Shown here piece after piece: positions 8,311-15,176 of a stretch of 39,261 nucleotides of DNA (within the stretch, counting starts at the first letter, position 1; each line of letters begins with the position of its first letter). This DNA comes from Candidatus Saccharimonadota bacterium (GTDB lineage Bacteria > Patescibacteriota > Saccharimonadia > Saccharimonadales > UBA4665): the NCBI GenBank assembly GCA_018062785.1, contig JAGORO010000007.1:1-39261 (forward strand), written 5' to 3'. The translations under genes were made by a program, and so were the position numbers. The notes beneath the pieces are model-generated. The model ran no database searches, was not told where the DNA came from, and was given only the letters and a program-made list of their open reading frames with translations.

Positions 8311-9111
8311 GTGAATACTATACCAAATAAAAGTCTTGGCCAGCATTGGCTACACCACAGTAGTGTGCTGGATGCGATATGCGAAAGCGCCGACGTCCAG
8401 CCAAGTGATGTTGTGCTAGAAATTGGGCCAGGTCTCGGTACGCTTACAAATAGACTTCTGCTACGTGGTGCTCATGTAACGGCCGTAGAGTTTGATGCGC
8501 AGCTGGCCGCAAACCTTACGCAAAATATTGTGAAGCACGGTTCCTTGGATACGGACGCACTCGAAAATCTCACGGTCATCGAAAGCGACATACTTAAGCT
8601 AGATTTTCGAGATTTACCGACGGACTACAAAGTAGTAGCTAATATTCCATATTATCTTACAAGTAATCTTATTCGTGTGCTCTGCGAAAGTACTAATCCC
8701 TTTAGCAAAGCAGCCATCCTAATCCAAAAAGAAGTCGCCGAGCGTGTTTGTGCCAGTCCAGGGCAGATGTCGATGTTGAGTGTGAGTGCGCAGTACTACT
8801 GCGAGGTGCAGCTCAGTATTTTTGTACCCAAAGAGTTGTTCGTCCCTCCTCCAAAAGTAGACAGCCAGGTGCTAGAATTAACGTTTAGAGACAAACCACT
8901 TTTTGAGGACGTCGATACTAAAGAGTTTTTCCGAGTTGTAAGGGCAGGATTTAGCCAGAAGCGAAAGACACTGGTTAATTCGCTCAGTGGTGGTCTTGCT
9001 ATGGAGAAAAATGATGTTCGCATCTGGCTTAAGCGCGCGGACATAGCAGAAAACACTCGTGCCCAAGCTCTTTCGCTACGGGATTGGCACATGCTGTACT
9101 TGAAAAGCTAA
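8311..9111 (+). CDS. rsmA: 16S rRNA dimethyladenosine transferase RsmA/KsgA
   Basis: Dimethylates two adjacent adenosines in helix 45 of 16S rRNA using S-adenosylmethionine, late in small-subunit assembly. At 266 aa it has normal length. Motifs seen: NKSLGQHWLHHSSVLDAI at the N-terminus, SAM-binding EIGPGLGTLTNRLL, the catalytic NIPYYLTSNLI, IQKEVAERV, and FVPPPKVDS. The C-terminal helical domain contains the usual FSQKRKTLVNSL. The GTG start is fixed by the -10 box 6 nt upstream. Its position behind an RpfB-like gene mirrors the rpfB-ksgA order of Actinobacteria. The 225 nt that follow (9112-9336) show no gene. Confidence 0.97.
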   Translation: MNTIPNKSLGQHWLHHSSVLDAICESADVQPSDVVLEIGPGLGTLTNRLLLRGAHVTAVEFDAQLAANLTQNIVKHGSLDTDALENLTVIESDILKLDFRDLPTDYKVVANIPYYLTSNLIRVLCESTNPFSKAAILIQKEVAERVCASPGQMSMLSVSAQYYCEVQLSIFVPKELFVPPPKVDSQVLELTFRDKPLFEDVDTKEFFRVVRAGFSQKRKTLVNSLSGGLAMEKNDVRIWLKRADIAENTRAQALSLRDWHMLYLKS

Positions 9112-9336
9112 GACCCATTACAGCAAATGACTATGTATTGCTACTGGTCAATATACCAAGCTAATAGTTCGCAAGTTCGTGTGAATGAATCGAATCATTA
9201 AAGCAAATTAGCTTCCTATATCGGATACTTTGTAAATTGCCGATTGGATGTAGTAGGGGAAGAACGTAAGCTTATGATCGTCATCTTTAGCTCTCACGAG
9301 GCTCAACAGCAAACCACCCTAGATTAATTAGGCGGC

Positions 9337-10785
9337 TTAATTAGAATTAAGCTGGTACTTCTTGCCATCATCAAATGTAGTGCCAATGAAGAACTTTGTG
9401 CATGGCGCAAAGGACTCACCGCAATTTCGGTCATCGTTTGCAGAGGCTGGTATGTAAGCGTATTGGCTACCATTCCTGCCGATATATCGACCACTTGGGT
9501 CCTTGAATATGCTTGGATCACTACCCTTCATCTTTTTACTAATGAGGTCATCTTGTTCGACAGACATAGTATATCTATCCGGATACGATCCTGTTTGGGT
9601 TTTATAGAGTTCAAGTGCAGTCTTAATGCCCTTTAGGTCGGCAATCCGCTCCTTGTCGTCTTCACTTCCACCTCGCTGCCAAGCTTTATTGAAGACTGCC
9701 GCATTGACAATGCCGTAGCTAAGTTTGCTGGTTAACTGATCGCCAGTTACTGACTCTACGCTTACGGATTTCACGCGGTTTAGTTTGATACTGAATGTAG
9801 CGTTTTTGAAAGGACGACCACTGTAGCTAATTTGTTCAATGCTTCTTGACTTTAGGCCTACCCAGATTTCCACTCTTACGCTGTCTGCGACGATATCTTG
9901 GATGCTCGATAGCCCAGACAAAATAGGTACACCGGCATTTTTATCCAATTGCCCAACCATAAGCTTGAACGCATCTCGATCAAGGACAACATCATACTTG
10001 CGTACCTGCTTTCCATTAATCGTTTCTATTCCGGCAATCTTTTCTAGGGTTGCGCCCGGAATACCTCGAATTTTTGCTGGTGCGGGAGTAGCTCCTACGG
10101 GCTGCTTGAGAATAAAATCATCTACCTGTATCCATTCATGCTGATGGGCGGAAATGCCGCTTGATTCACCAAAAGCAGCGATTGCTTCTGGGGCACCAGG
10201 TTTGCCATAGTTGGTATAACTCTTTGCCATGGTTTTAAGATCACTAACCCCACTAAATCTAAGGTATACTTTACTGCCATTTTTAACTACATTGAGACTG
10301 GGGTATTGAGGGGTGGCGGACATAAATAGTTCGGTCGACGAATTTCCATTATGGGCTATTTTTGTCCGAGCGCTAAAATCAGGATCATTCGGGCCGGCTT
10401 GGTCTAGCTTACTGACCACTTCATAATCAGACGACTTCTCTACAAAAGCTACGACCGCACTATTCAGTAGTACCTCTGGCTTATTAGGGACATAATAAAG
10501 GAAGAAGTATGCAGCCGCACTGCCTGCTAGCATAGCCAAAACAGCTAGGACCCCAAAGACAGCTATCAGTTTACGTTTGGCTGTTGCCTTGTGAATTTCG
10601 CTTCCGGTAACGAATTGCTGTGGCGGACTAGGGAGAAGAGGAGTGGTGACGATGGTGGGTGAACTAGGGCTCTCGAGTGCCTGCTGACTAGGCTGAGTAG
10701 CTGACAATGTGTCAATTGATTGGCTTTTGGTATCTGTAGGGTTAAAAATTATCTCATCCTTAAATTTTTGTTGCTCATCATTCAT
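9337..10785 (-). CDS. Membrane-anchored protein with pseudopilin-like C-terminus
   Basis: A 482-aa protein if started at the ATG at 10785, which has AAAGGAG 12 nt upstream; a TTG 27 nt further up is possible but would lie within that ribosome-binding region. Residues 1 to about 65 are polar and Pro/Ser/Gln-rich, and a single transmembrane helix spans about 72-95. A large exported region of ~250 residues follows, with alternating hydrophobic strands reminiscent of LppX/LolA-type lipid-binding folds (weak impression). The last ~110 residues resemble the periplasmic half of type II/IV major pseudopilins: a helix with LKGIKTALELYKTQTGSYP, then DPSGRYIGRNGSQYAY and a Cys pair. No prepilin leader is seen, so it is not an ordinary pilin. 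Function unknown. Confidence 0.8.
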   Translation of the reverse strand: MNDEQQKFKDEIIFNPTDTKSQSIDTLSATQPSQQALESPSSPTIVTTPLLPSPPQQFVTGSEIHKATAKRKLIAVFGVLAVLAMLAGSAAAYFFLYYVPNKPEVLLNSAVVAFVEKSSDYEVVSKLDQAGPNDPDFSARTKIAHNGNSSTELFMSATPQYPSLNVVKNGSKVYLRFSGVSDLKTMAKSYTNYGKPGAPEAIAAFGESSGISAHQHEWIQVDDFILKQPVGATPAPAKIRGIPGATLEKIAGIETINGKQVRKYDVVLDRDAFKLMVGQLDKNAGVPILSGLSSIQDIVADSVRVEIWVGLKSRSIEQISYSGRPFKNATFSIKLNRVKSVSVESVTGDQLTSKLSYGIVNAAVFNKAWQRGGSEDDKERIADLKGIKTALELYKTQTGSYPDRYTMSVEQDDLISKKMKGSDPSIFKDPSGRYIGRNGSQYAYIPASANDDRNCGESFAPCTKFFIGTTFDDGKKYQLNSN

Positions 10786-10923
10786 TCTGTTGTTGCGCTC
10801 CTTTGCGTTCAAATCGCAATGGTTACTATTGTTTCTACAGGCCTAATTATATAGTACTAGCCATAAAAGTTTTAAGATAAAAAGCTCCGCATGCTTTAGT
10901 GGTACTTTTGTCGACAAATAGCT

Positions 10924-10974
10924 GCGTAATGCGTTACGCCAGTACAAATTATTTAGGAGGGGCTAGCCCCTCCT
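10924..10974. repeat. Two palindromes downstream of the pseudopilin-like gene's start
   Basis: GCGTAA/TTACGC (10924-10939, loop TGCG) and a perfect 20-nt palindrome AGGAGGGGCTAGCCCCTCCT (10955-10974) stand in a gene-free stretch. There is no T-tract, so neither is a clear terminator. The rest of 10786-11061 shows nothing recognisable. Confidence 0.5.
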
Positions 10975-11061
10975 CGCTATTCAGAAATAAATTCGAGATT
11001 AATTCCCTCTCTAAGCCAGTGCGCCATACAAGCTAGGCAGTATCCCCAGTCTGTCAGCCAA

Positions 11062-11086
11062 AAAAACCCACCTTTCTAGGTGAGAC
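11062..11086 (-). terminator. Terminator after the left tmRNA-end repeat
   Basis: Read on the minus strand, a CTCACCT/AGGTGGG-type hairpin is followed by seven T. It lies just downstream of the CCA end at 11095 and may be the original tmRNA terminator, left behind at the far end of the integrated element. Confidence 0.65.
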
Positions 11087-11094
11087 ATTTATCT

Positions 11095-11113
11095 TGGTGG
11101 AGTTGGTGGGTAC
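11095..11113 (-). repeat. Left direct repeat of the tmRNA 3' end (att-like)
   Basis: Minus-strand GTACCCACCAACTCCACCA matches 18 of 19 positions of the true tmRNA 3' end at 15079-15097 (GTACCCACCAGCTCCACCA), in the same orientation. A duplicated tRNA/tmRNA 3' end is the classic scar of site-specific integration. The pair brackets about 4.0 kb containing the serine recombinase. Confidence 0.75.
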
Positions 11114-11226
11114 GCGCCAAGCTTCGCTTGGCTACTTTAAGATGCTCGCAGTTACAAGCACAGCTTGACTGGAGCATCTCCTCGGATTGCCACAGGCAAC
11201 CCTCGCCCTCTCGGGGCAGTACCCAC
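11106..11226 (-). ncRNA. Structured element, copy C, at the left end of the integrative element
   Basis: Five helices are visible on paper. P1 is 11106-11113/11219-11226 (8 perfect pairs). P5 is 11116-11122/11126-11132 (7 bp, GAA triloop on the minus strand). P4 is 11141-11147/11172-11178. P3 is 11185-11191/11195-11201 (TGT triloop on the minus strand, closed by GCC/GGC). P2 is 11205-11208/11214-11217. The order and loops match copies A and E while the stem sequences differ, which suggests selection on structure. P1 merges with the T-stem of the left tmRNA-end repeat. It could be an RNA or recombinase-bound DNA; transcription is unproven. Confidence 0.5.
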
Positions 11227-11240
11227 ATGTTCATAAATGG

Positions 11241-11270
11241 AAAAGTCCTACCCTTTCGGGTAAGACTTTT
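11241..11270. terminator. Bidirectional hairpin terminator
   Basis: AAAAGTCCTACCC (11241-11253) pairs with GGGTAAGACTTTT (11258-11270) with one mismatch and loop TTTC, with A- and T-rich ends on either side. On the minus strand it follows another CCACCA end at 11275-11280. Confidence 0.65.
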
Positions 11271-11273
11271 TCA

Positions 11274-11405
11274 TTGGTGGAGCACCTCGAAAAAAGTTCA
11301 CCCCTCATCATCGAAGAAGTACGCCGCTGGCGTGATTTACTCTGGGACGACTACCTAGACTACAAGTACAGAGAAAAACGCACATCAGAGGTACATAACC
11401 CCTGA
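11274..11405 (+). pseudogene. Possible 43-codon gene remnant
   Basis: From TTG at 11274 the frame reads LVEHLEKSSPLIIEEVRRW and continues with a charged, amphipathic stretch ending KYREKRTSEVHNP before TGA. The composition looks like a real protein tail. There is no start codon context, and the 5' part runs into a minus-strand CCACCA end. It may be the 3' remnant of an earlier coding sequence disrupted at this junction, or chance. The following stretch 11406-11682 has a palindrome (GGGTATACCC near 11406-11415) and no gene. Confidence 0.3.
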
Positions 11406-11682
11406 GGGTATACCCCTCTATATATAGGAACTGTTAGAACGTGTATGAGGAGTGAGTAAGAACTTGTCGATGAGCACTGGCTACATCATCTATCTAACTC
11501 TATTATAGCATTTTGAGGCTTTTTCGTGTCGCACAATCTACCTTGAACGACATACCCTAACAGGGGTAGTATTGTTTATTTACCGACAGGAGGGCTTGTC
11601 AAGTGCTGGTGTTATTTTCGCCCACCCCTGTTAAAAAACATACTATACCATAATTAATTTAGCATGGGCTTTTGCTGCGGAA

Positions 11683-12519
11683 TTAGTTAATGGGTTCGCC
11701 TTTGAAGTACACCCGACCGTCTTTCTGCTTAACTTCGTCGGCACCGTCGTGATAGAACTGTATGTCACACGTTTTCTGTGCCTGACGTGCTATAGGTACA
11801 ATAGTATTCACTGTTCGGTCGGCAAGATACATTTGATATTTACCTCTCGCATTGTTCCAAGCACTACTAGTTGGCTGTCCCATGTAGTTGTATTCGTCAA
11901 AGGTTAAAATGCCACTAGCAGTTGATTCTGGCGTCTTTTCCCAATCACCACCTTTTCCATTGCTGTAACTGAGTTTGTAAATCTTGCAGCTATTTAGTAG
12001 CTCAGTAGCCTTCTCGACAGTCACTTCTGAATAATAGCTGTTAACTTTGTCTTGATGTTCTTGGGTTTTAACATTTTCCTTGTGCTGAGCCGCCAAGATA
12101 AAAGGAGATGACGCTCCCCCCAGCACTGCCATAACACTAAGTACCAAGACGGTTGTTGTTACTTTCTTAAACCCACCTGAAAAATAATTTTTGGATAATG
12201 CTCTTAGGGTAACAAAAATATTAACTAACCCTAGTAGCCCAGTAGCTAGAAGGATCGGTGCAGCCCCAATAGCTATATAAACACCAGCGAAAGGTATGAG
12301 TGTCAGTGCAAGCAACCCGCCATTGAGTATCAAAATGATTAGCGATACCACTAACCAAGTTTTGAGCAGCTTATGACCCCCATCATTAGGTAATAAAGGC
12401 TGGGAGACTATTGGTTGAAGTTGTTGCCCTGTGCTAGAACTAACAATAGCTGGCCGCTCTGAGGATTGTATATTTTGTGGCTGTTCGATTGGTTGATTTT
12501 TATTTTCTTCAGGATTCAT
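11683..12519 (-). CDS. Multi-pass membrane protein, cargo of the integrative element
   Basis: A 278-aa protein of no recognised family. A Gln/Pro/Ser-rich cytoplasmic N-terminus (about 1-45, ending PLLPNDGGHK) is followed by three or four hydrophobic helices between about 50 and 145. An exported C-terminal domain of ~130 residues contains two Cys (NSCKIYKL, KTCDIQFY) that could form a disulfide. The overall plan, and the phrase PLLP before the first helix, recall the chromosomal membrane protein at 9337-10785. It lies inside the tmRNA-bounded element on the opposite strand to the recombinase and is its only sizeable cargo. The role is unknown; surface exposure could matter for host contact or superinfection exclusion (speculative). 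Confidence 0.75.
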   Translation of the reverse strand: MNPEENKNQPIEQPQNIQSSERPAIVSSSTGQQLQPIVSQPLLPNDGGHKLLKTWLVVSLIILILNGGLLALTLIPFAGVYIAIGAAPILLATGLLGLVNIFVTLRALSKNYFSGGFKKVTTTVLVLSVMAVLGGASSPFILAAQHKENVKTQEHQDKVNSYYSEVTVEKATELLNSCKIYKLSYSNGKGGDWEKTPESTASGILTFDEYNYMGQPTSSAWNNARGKYQMYLADRTVNTIVPIARQAQKTCDIQFYHDGADEVKQKDGRVYFKGEPIN

Positions 12520-12755
12520 ATTTGAATTTTAACATAACCATATGCCACCTTAACTGTAAAACCCTATCCTAGACGCTCTCCGTGCGTTCCACGGGGTATT
12601 TCTATTAGATAGCTCGTTCACTTTTCTTCCCAATAAAAGCAGTGCAACGTCGCATATAATTTTTCACCAGATGTTTGCGTCTGCAACGCTTTTTTCCGCC
12701 CTACATTTTCCAGACTTATCTGACACCAAAACTTCCAAAAATACAGTAAACGTAA

Positions 12756-12995
12756 CTAGTTAATCTGTGGGATTGTCAGAAAACTAAACACCGCCTTGTT
12801 CTGGTTGCTCTTAGCGGTTGCCATTCTTTCTGCGAATATTGTGTTACGTAAGTGGCGATAGTAGGTATCACGACTGATCCCTACGTACCTACAGGCTTCA
12901 GTGATAGTCGTATTGTGTTGGATTAAATCTACAAGCACCTCAATGGTACGATAATTAACCTTAGCTGGTCTGCCTATGACTGTTTTGTACACCAT
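12756..12995 (-). CDS. Small helix-turn-helix DNA-binding protein
   Basis: A 79-aa protein with a clear helix-turn-helix: TIEVLVDLIQHNTTITEACRY leads into VGISRDTYYRHLRN, resembling the HTH of resolvases and phage terminase small subunits. The ATG has AAAAGGAG 6 nt upstream, a strong ribosome-binding site unlike the leaderless core genes. It is divergent from the recombinase operon, and its start lies about 65 nt from the perfect promoter at 13059-13087, so it could repress that promoter or act as the recombination directionality factor. Both roles are inference. The upstream gap 12520-12755 shows only a short CCGTG/CACGG hairpin. Confidence 0.75.
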   Translation of the reverse strand: MVYKTVIGRPAKVNYRTIEVLVDLIQHNTTITEACRYVGISRDTYYRHLRNTIFAERMATAKSNQNKAVFSFLTIPQIN

Positions 12996-13058
12996 AATTA
13001 CTCCTTTTGTTTTTCGGTGTTATCTCTATTCTTATTATCTCAAATACACCATTTCAAC

Positions 13059-13087
13059 TTGACAAATCTCAAGCGTAAGCGTATAAT
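13059..13087 (+). promoter_or_regulatory. Perfect-consensus sigma70 promoter of the recombinase operon
   Basis: TTGACA (13059-13064), a 17-nt spacer and TATAAT (13082-13087) match the consensus exactly. No core gene in the window has such a -35 box. It reads toward the recombinase genes, with a leader of about 120 nt. Confidence 0.85.
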
Positions 13088-13176
13088 TAGAAGTACGATA
13101 GTGAGTGTCTTGGTGTCATAGAACACATATACATACACTTTCTTGAGGTCTACCCATCCCTTAGTCGATGTTAGCC

Positions 13177-13193
13177 CTCGATAATTTATCGAG
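13177..13193. promoter_or_regulatory. Palindrome in the recombinase operon leader
   Basis: CTCGATAA-T-TTATCGAG, 8-bp perfect arms, lies 90 nt after the promoter and 20 nt before the first ORF. It is a candidate operator for the divergent HTH protein or an RNA hairpin affecting expression. There is no experimental basis. Confidence 0.45.
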
Positions 13194-13212
13194 ACAAGCA
13201 TTGGGCTATTAG

Positions 13213-13419
13213 ATGGATGATCCATCAAAAGTTCAACCAGTATCAAACGAAGAAAGCCCACAGCGAGAGCCAGCGGGTGATTTTGTCGTTCCTACAGAAA
13301 TAACATCTGAAACTCCTAAGCAAAAGGAAACTTATGACAAAGCAGACCTGGACGAATATTGTTTATGGTTGTATAGCATATATGAAAGATTAGAGATAGA
13401 ATCAGATAAACGCACATAG
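13213..13419 (+). CDS. Small acidic protein in the recombinase operon
   Basis: A 68-aa protein of no recognised family. The first 40 residues are Pro/Glu/Thr-rich and probably disordered. The C-terminal third (DLDEYCLWLYSIYERLEIE) can form an amphipathic helix. It follows the perfect promoter and precedes the 34-aa ORF and the recombinase on the same strand, so it is likely cotranscribed with them. No strong ribosome-binding site is visible before the ATG. It might be an accessory factor of integration or excision, but nothing in the sequence shows that. Confidence 0.55.
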   Translation: MDDPSKVQPVSNEESPQREPAGDFVVPTEITSETPKQKETYDKADLDEYCLWLYSIYERLEIESDKRT

Positions 13420-13440
13420 CGTAAACAGGGAGAGCTCGGC

Positions 13441-13545
13441 ATGATACTTTTCAAGATACTTCAAGAATACAAATGGCAGTTAAATTACGACTTTGCCGAG
13501 CCGTTCCCTTTGACTGCCGTTCGTGTATTTGAGGTAGCAATATGA
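13441..13545 (+). CDS. 34-aa leader ORF coupled to the recombinase
   Basis: A short ORF (MILFKILQEYKW... ending RVFEVAI) begins 9 nt after a GGGAG ribosome-binding site. Its TGA overlaps the recombinase ATG (ATGA). The recombinase itself lacks an independent ribosome-binding site, so its translation probably depends on ribosomes finishing this ORF. No homology is recognised. It is too short for most gene callers. Confidence 0.6.
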   Translation: MILFKILQEYKWQLNYDFAEPFPLTAVRVFEVAI

Positions 13546-15176
13546 AAGATAAAGCTATCGCACTGAGGCGTATATCTGACCGTAAACAAGATGATGGGCA
13601 TAGCCTTATCGCACAAAAAGAAAGCACCGAAAGAACGGCTGAACAGCTTGGGCTATTACTGGTCAAGACATGGGACGAGATACGTTCCAGTAAAAGGGGC
13701 AAAAACTTTAAACGTCGTGACATGGAGCAAATGCTCAAATTTTGCAAACAAAACCGTGATGTTAAGTATCTTCTAATAGATTTCGTTAATCGCCTCATGA
13801 GAGAGGTCGAAATACTGATTTATTACAAGGTACTGTTCAATCAGATGGGGGTCGAACTATATTTTTGCGACCCAACTCAGCAGCACTTAAACGGAGGAGA
13901 CCAATATTCCAAACTAATGCTTCTGCTGGAAGCATACAAAGCAGAAACCGATAATGATTCAAGAGCCGAGACTACTATTGCTCGCATGAAAGCTCGCTAC
14001 AATGCTGGCTACTACATCTCCCACCCGCATCAGGGTTATATGAAGTCAGATATAGCGGGACTCCATGTTAAAGACCCTGAGCGTTTTGGGCTCTTGCAAA
14101 AGAGTGGCTACTTAATAATCTACGAACAATATACGCCCGAGCAAGCCGTGAGGTGGCTCAGTGACCACGGCTACCGCACTCGTGGTGGCAAGAAAATGGA
14201 TGTCAATCACTATATAGAGCTTATCCAAGACCGCTACTTTTGCGGGATTATTGACATCAAGAAAGAGGGTCCGCTTAGTGATATAAAGAACGTAAAGGGA
14301 CTACATGAACCCATGTTCAGCGTCCATGAACACGAAAAGCTTGTTGCAATCATCACCAAACGTAACCCTCGCATAAGGCAAAAGCATAACCCCGAATACC
14401 CTGTGGCCAATCTGATACGACACTTGGAATGTAAGCACGAAGAACTACATAGTAAATTCTCTGGATTCGCAAAGGATCGTGGTATCAGGAATGGCAAGAA
14501 ACGCCCTAAGTGTCCTACGTATCGTTGCCGTACATGTCGTCGTGAGTTCAGCCGCCAACGCCTCCATGATGGCATAGAGACACATATGAATAGTCTGGAA
14601 TTCCTACCTGACAGTGCCACATTCAAACGTGCACTGATAAAGGTATGGCGTAACCAGCGTGGCTCTGTTATCCAACGCATAAGCATTCTGGAAGCGAATA
14701 AGGCACGTATTGAGACTGACATTATCAAAACAGCAGCAGACTACGCAAAAGAACCAGAGGGAGCGGCCAAGAATGCTTTACGCCTACTGCTCGAAGATTA
14801 TGAAGCAAAGTTGGAAAACATTAAGAATGACATCACCACCACTCAGAACGTCGATATGGAGAGTGAAGATTTTGTTAAATTTGCCATGAACTTCACTGAG
14901 GAACTCAAGGAGAAATGGTGGTCTATCTCTTTTGATGAACGTCAGGGGGGTGAACAAATCTTATTCAACGGCGAATTTTATGTCGATAATTCTGCAAAAG
15001 TTCACACCCCCAAATTAAGCACTATTTACACCTTAGGGACAAATAAAAACGACCCGAATGGGGTCGATTTTAACAAAATGGTGGAGCTGGTGGGTACTGC
15101 CCCCACGTCCATCGGGTTTAAACATTCGACTCTACAGGCTTATTTAGTTTTAGAATCTTTGAATACAATTATTTAA
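13542..15176 (+). CDS. Large serine recombinase (integrase)
   Basis: Site-specific DNA integrase/excisionase. The N-terminal resolvase domain carries ALRRISDRKQ, with the likely nucleophile Ser12, then SLIAQ, and NRLMRE in place of the usual dRlsRd motif. A recombinase domain follows (about 160-260, with TPEQAVRWLSDHGYRTRGG). A zinc ribbon has Cys and His in HLECKHEELH and Cys in CPTYRCRTCRREF. A coiled coil (about 375-430) precedes a C-terminal lobe (FNGEFYVDNSAKVHTPKLSTIY). The reading frame runs through the tmRNA terminator and 98 nt antisense into tmRNA, so the last ~45 residues (from about NKNDPNG) are encoded by target-derived DNA and are probably not part of the ancestral enzyme. It is expressed from the 13059 promoter and coupled to the 34-aa ORF. 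Confidence 0.93.
   Translation: MKDKAIALRRISDRKQDDGHSLIAQKESTERTAEQLGLLLVKTWDEIRSSKRGKNFKRRDMEQMLKFCKQNRDVKYLLIDFVNRLMREVEILIYYKVLFNQMGVELYFCDPTQQHLNGGDQYSKLMLLLEAYKAETDNDSRAETTIARMKARYNAGYYISHPHQGYMKSDIAGLHVKDPERFGLLQKSGYLIIYEQYTPEQAVRWLSDHGYRTRGGKKMDVNHYIELIQDRYFCGIIDIKKEGPLSDIKNVKGLHEPMFSVHEHEKLVAIITKRNPRIRQKHNPEYPVANLIRHLECKHEELHSKFSGFAKDRGIRNGKKRPKCPTYRCRTCRREFSRQRLHDGIETHMNSLEFLPDSATFKRALIKVWRNQRGSVIQRISILEANKARIETDIIKTAADYAKEPEGAAKNALRLLLEDYEAKLENIKNDITTTQNVDMESEDFVKFAMNFTEELKEKWWSISFDERQGGEQILFNGEFYVDNSAKVHTPKLSTIYTLGTNKNDPNGVDFNKMVELVGTAPTSIGFKHSTLQAYLVLESLNTII
15043..15071 (-). terminator. tmRNA terminator, inside the recombinase ORF
   Basis: The minus strand shows a CGACCC/GGGTCG hairpin (15050-15055/15061-15066) followed by TTTTTATTT. 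It lies 8 nt past the tmRNA CCA end. It was probably brought in by the element, because a second terminator follows the left repeat. Confidence 0.8.
15079..15097 (-). repeat. Right direct repeat (att-like), the tmRNA 3' end
   Basis: GTACCCACCAGCTCCACCA on the minus strand forms the T-stem 3' strand, acceptor strand and CCA of tmRNA, and repeats at 11095-11113 with one difference. It marks the right end of the ~4-kb element. Confidence 0.75.

Noticed and set aside
11106-11226. Group I intron in a T-loop (known in some ssrA genes)
   Set aside because: The insert is only ~115 nt and shows no P7/G-binding core that I can identify. The idea of an intron remains open, but not a classical group I.
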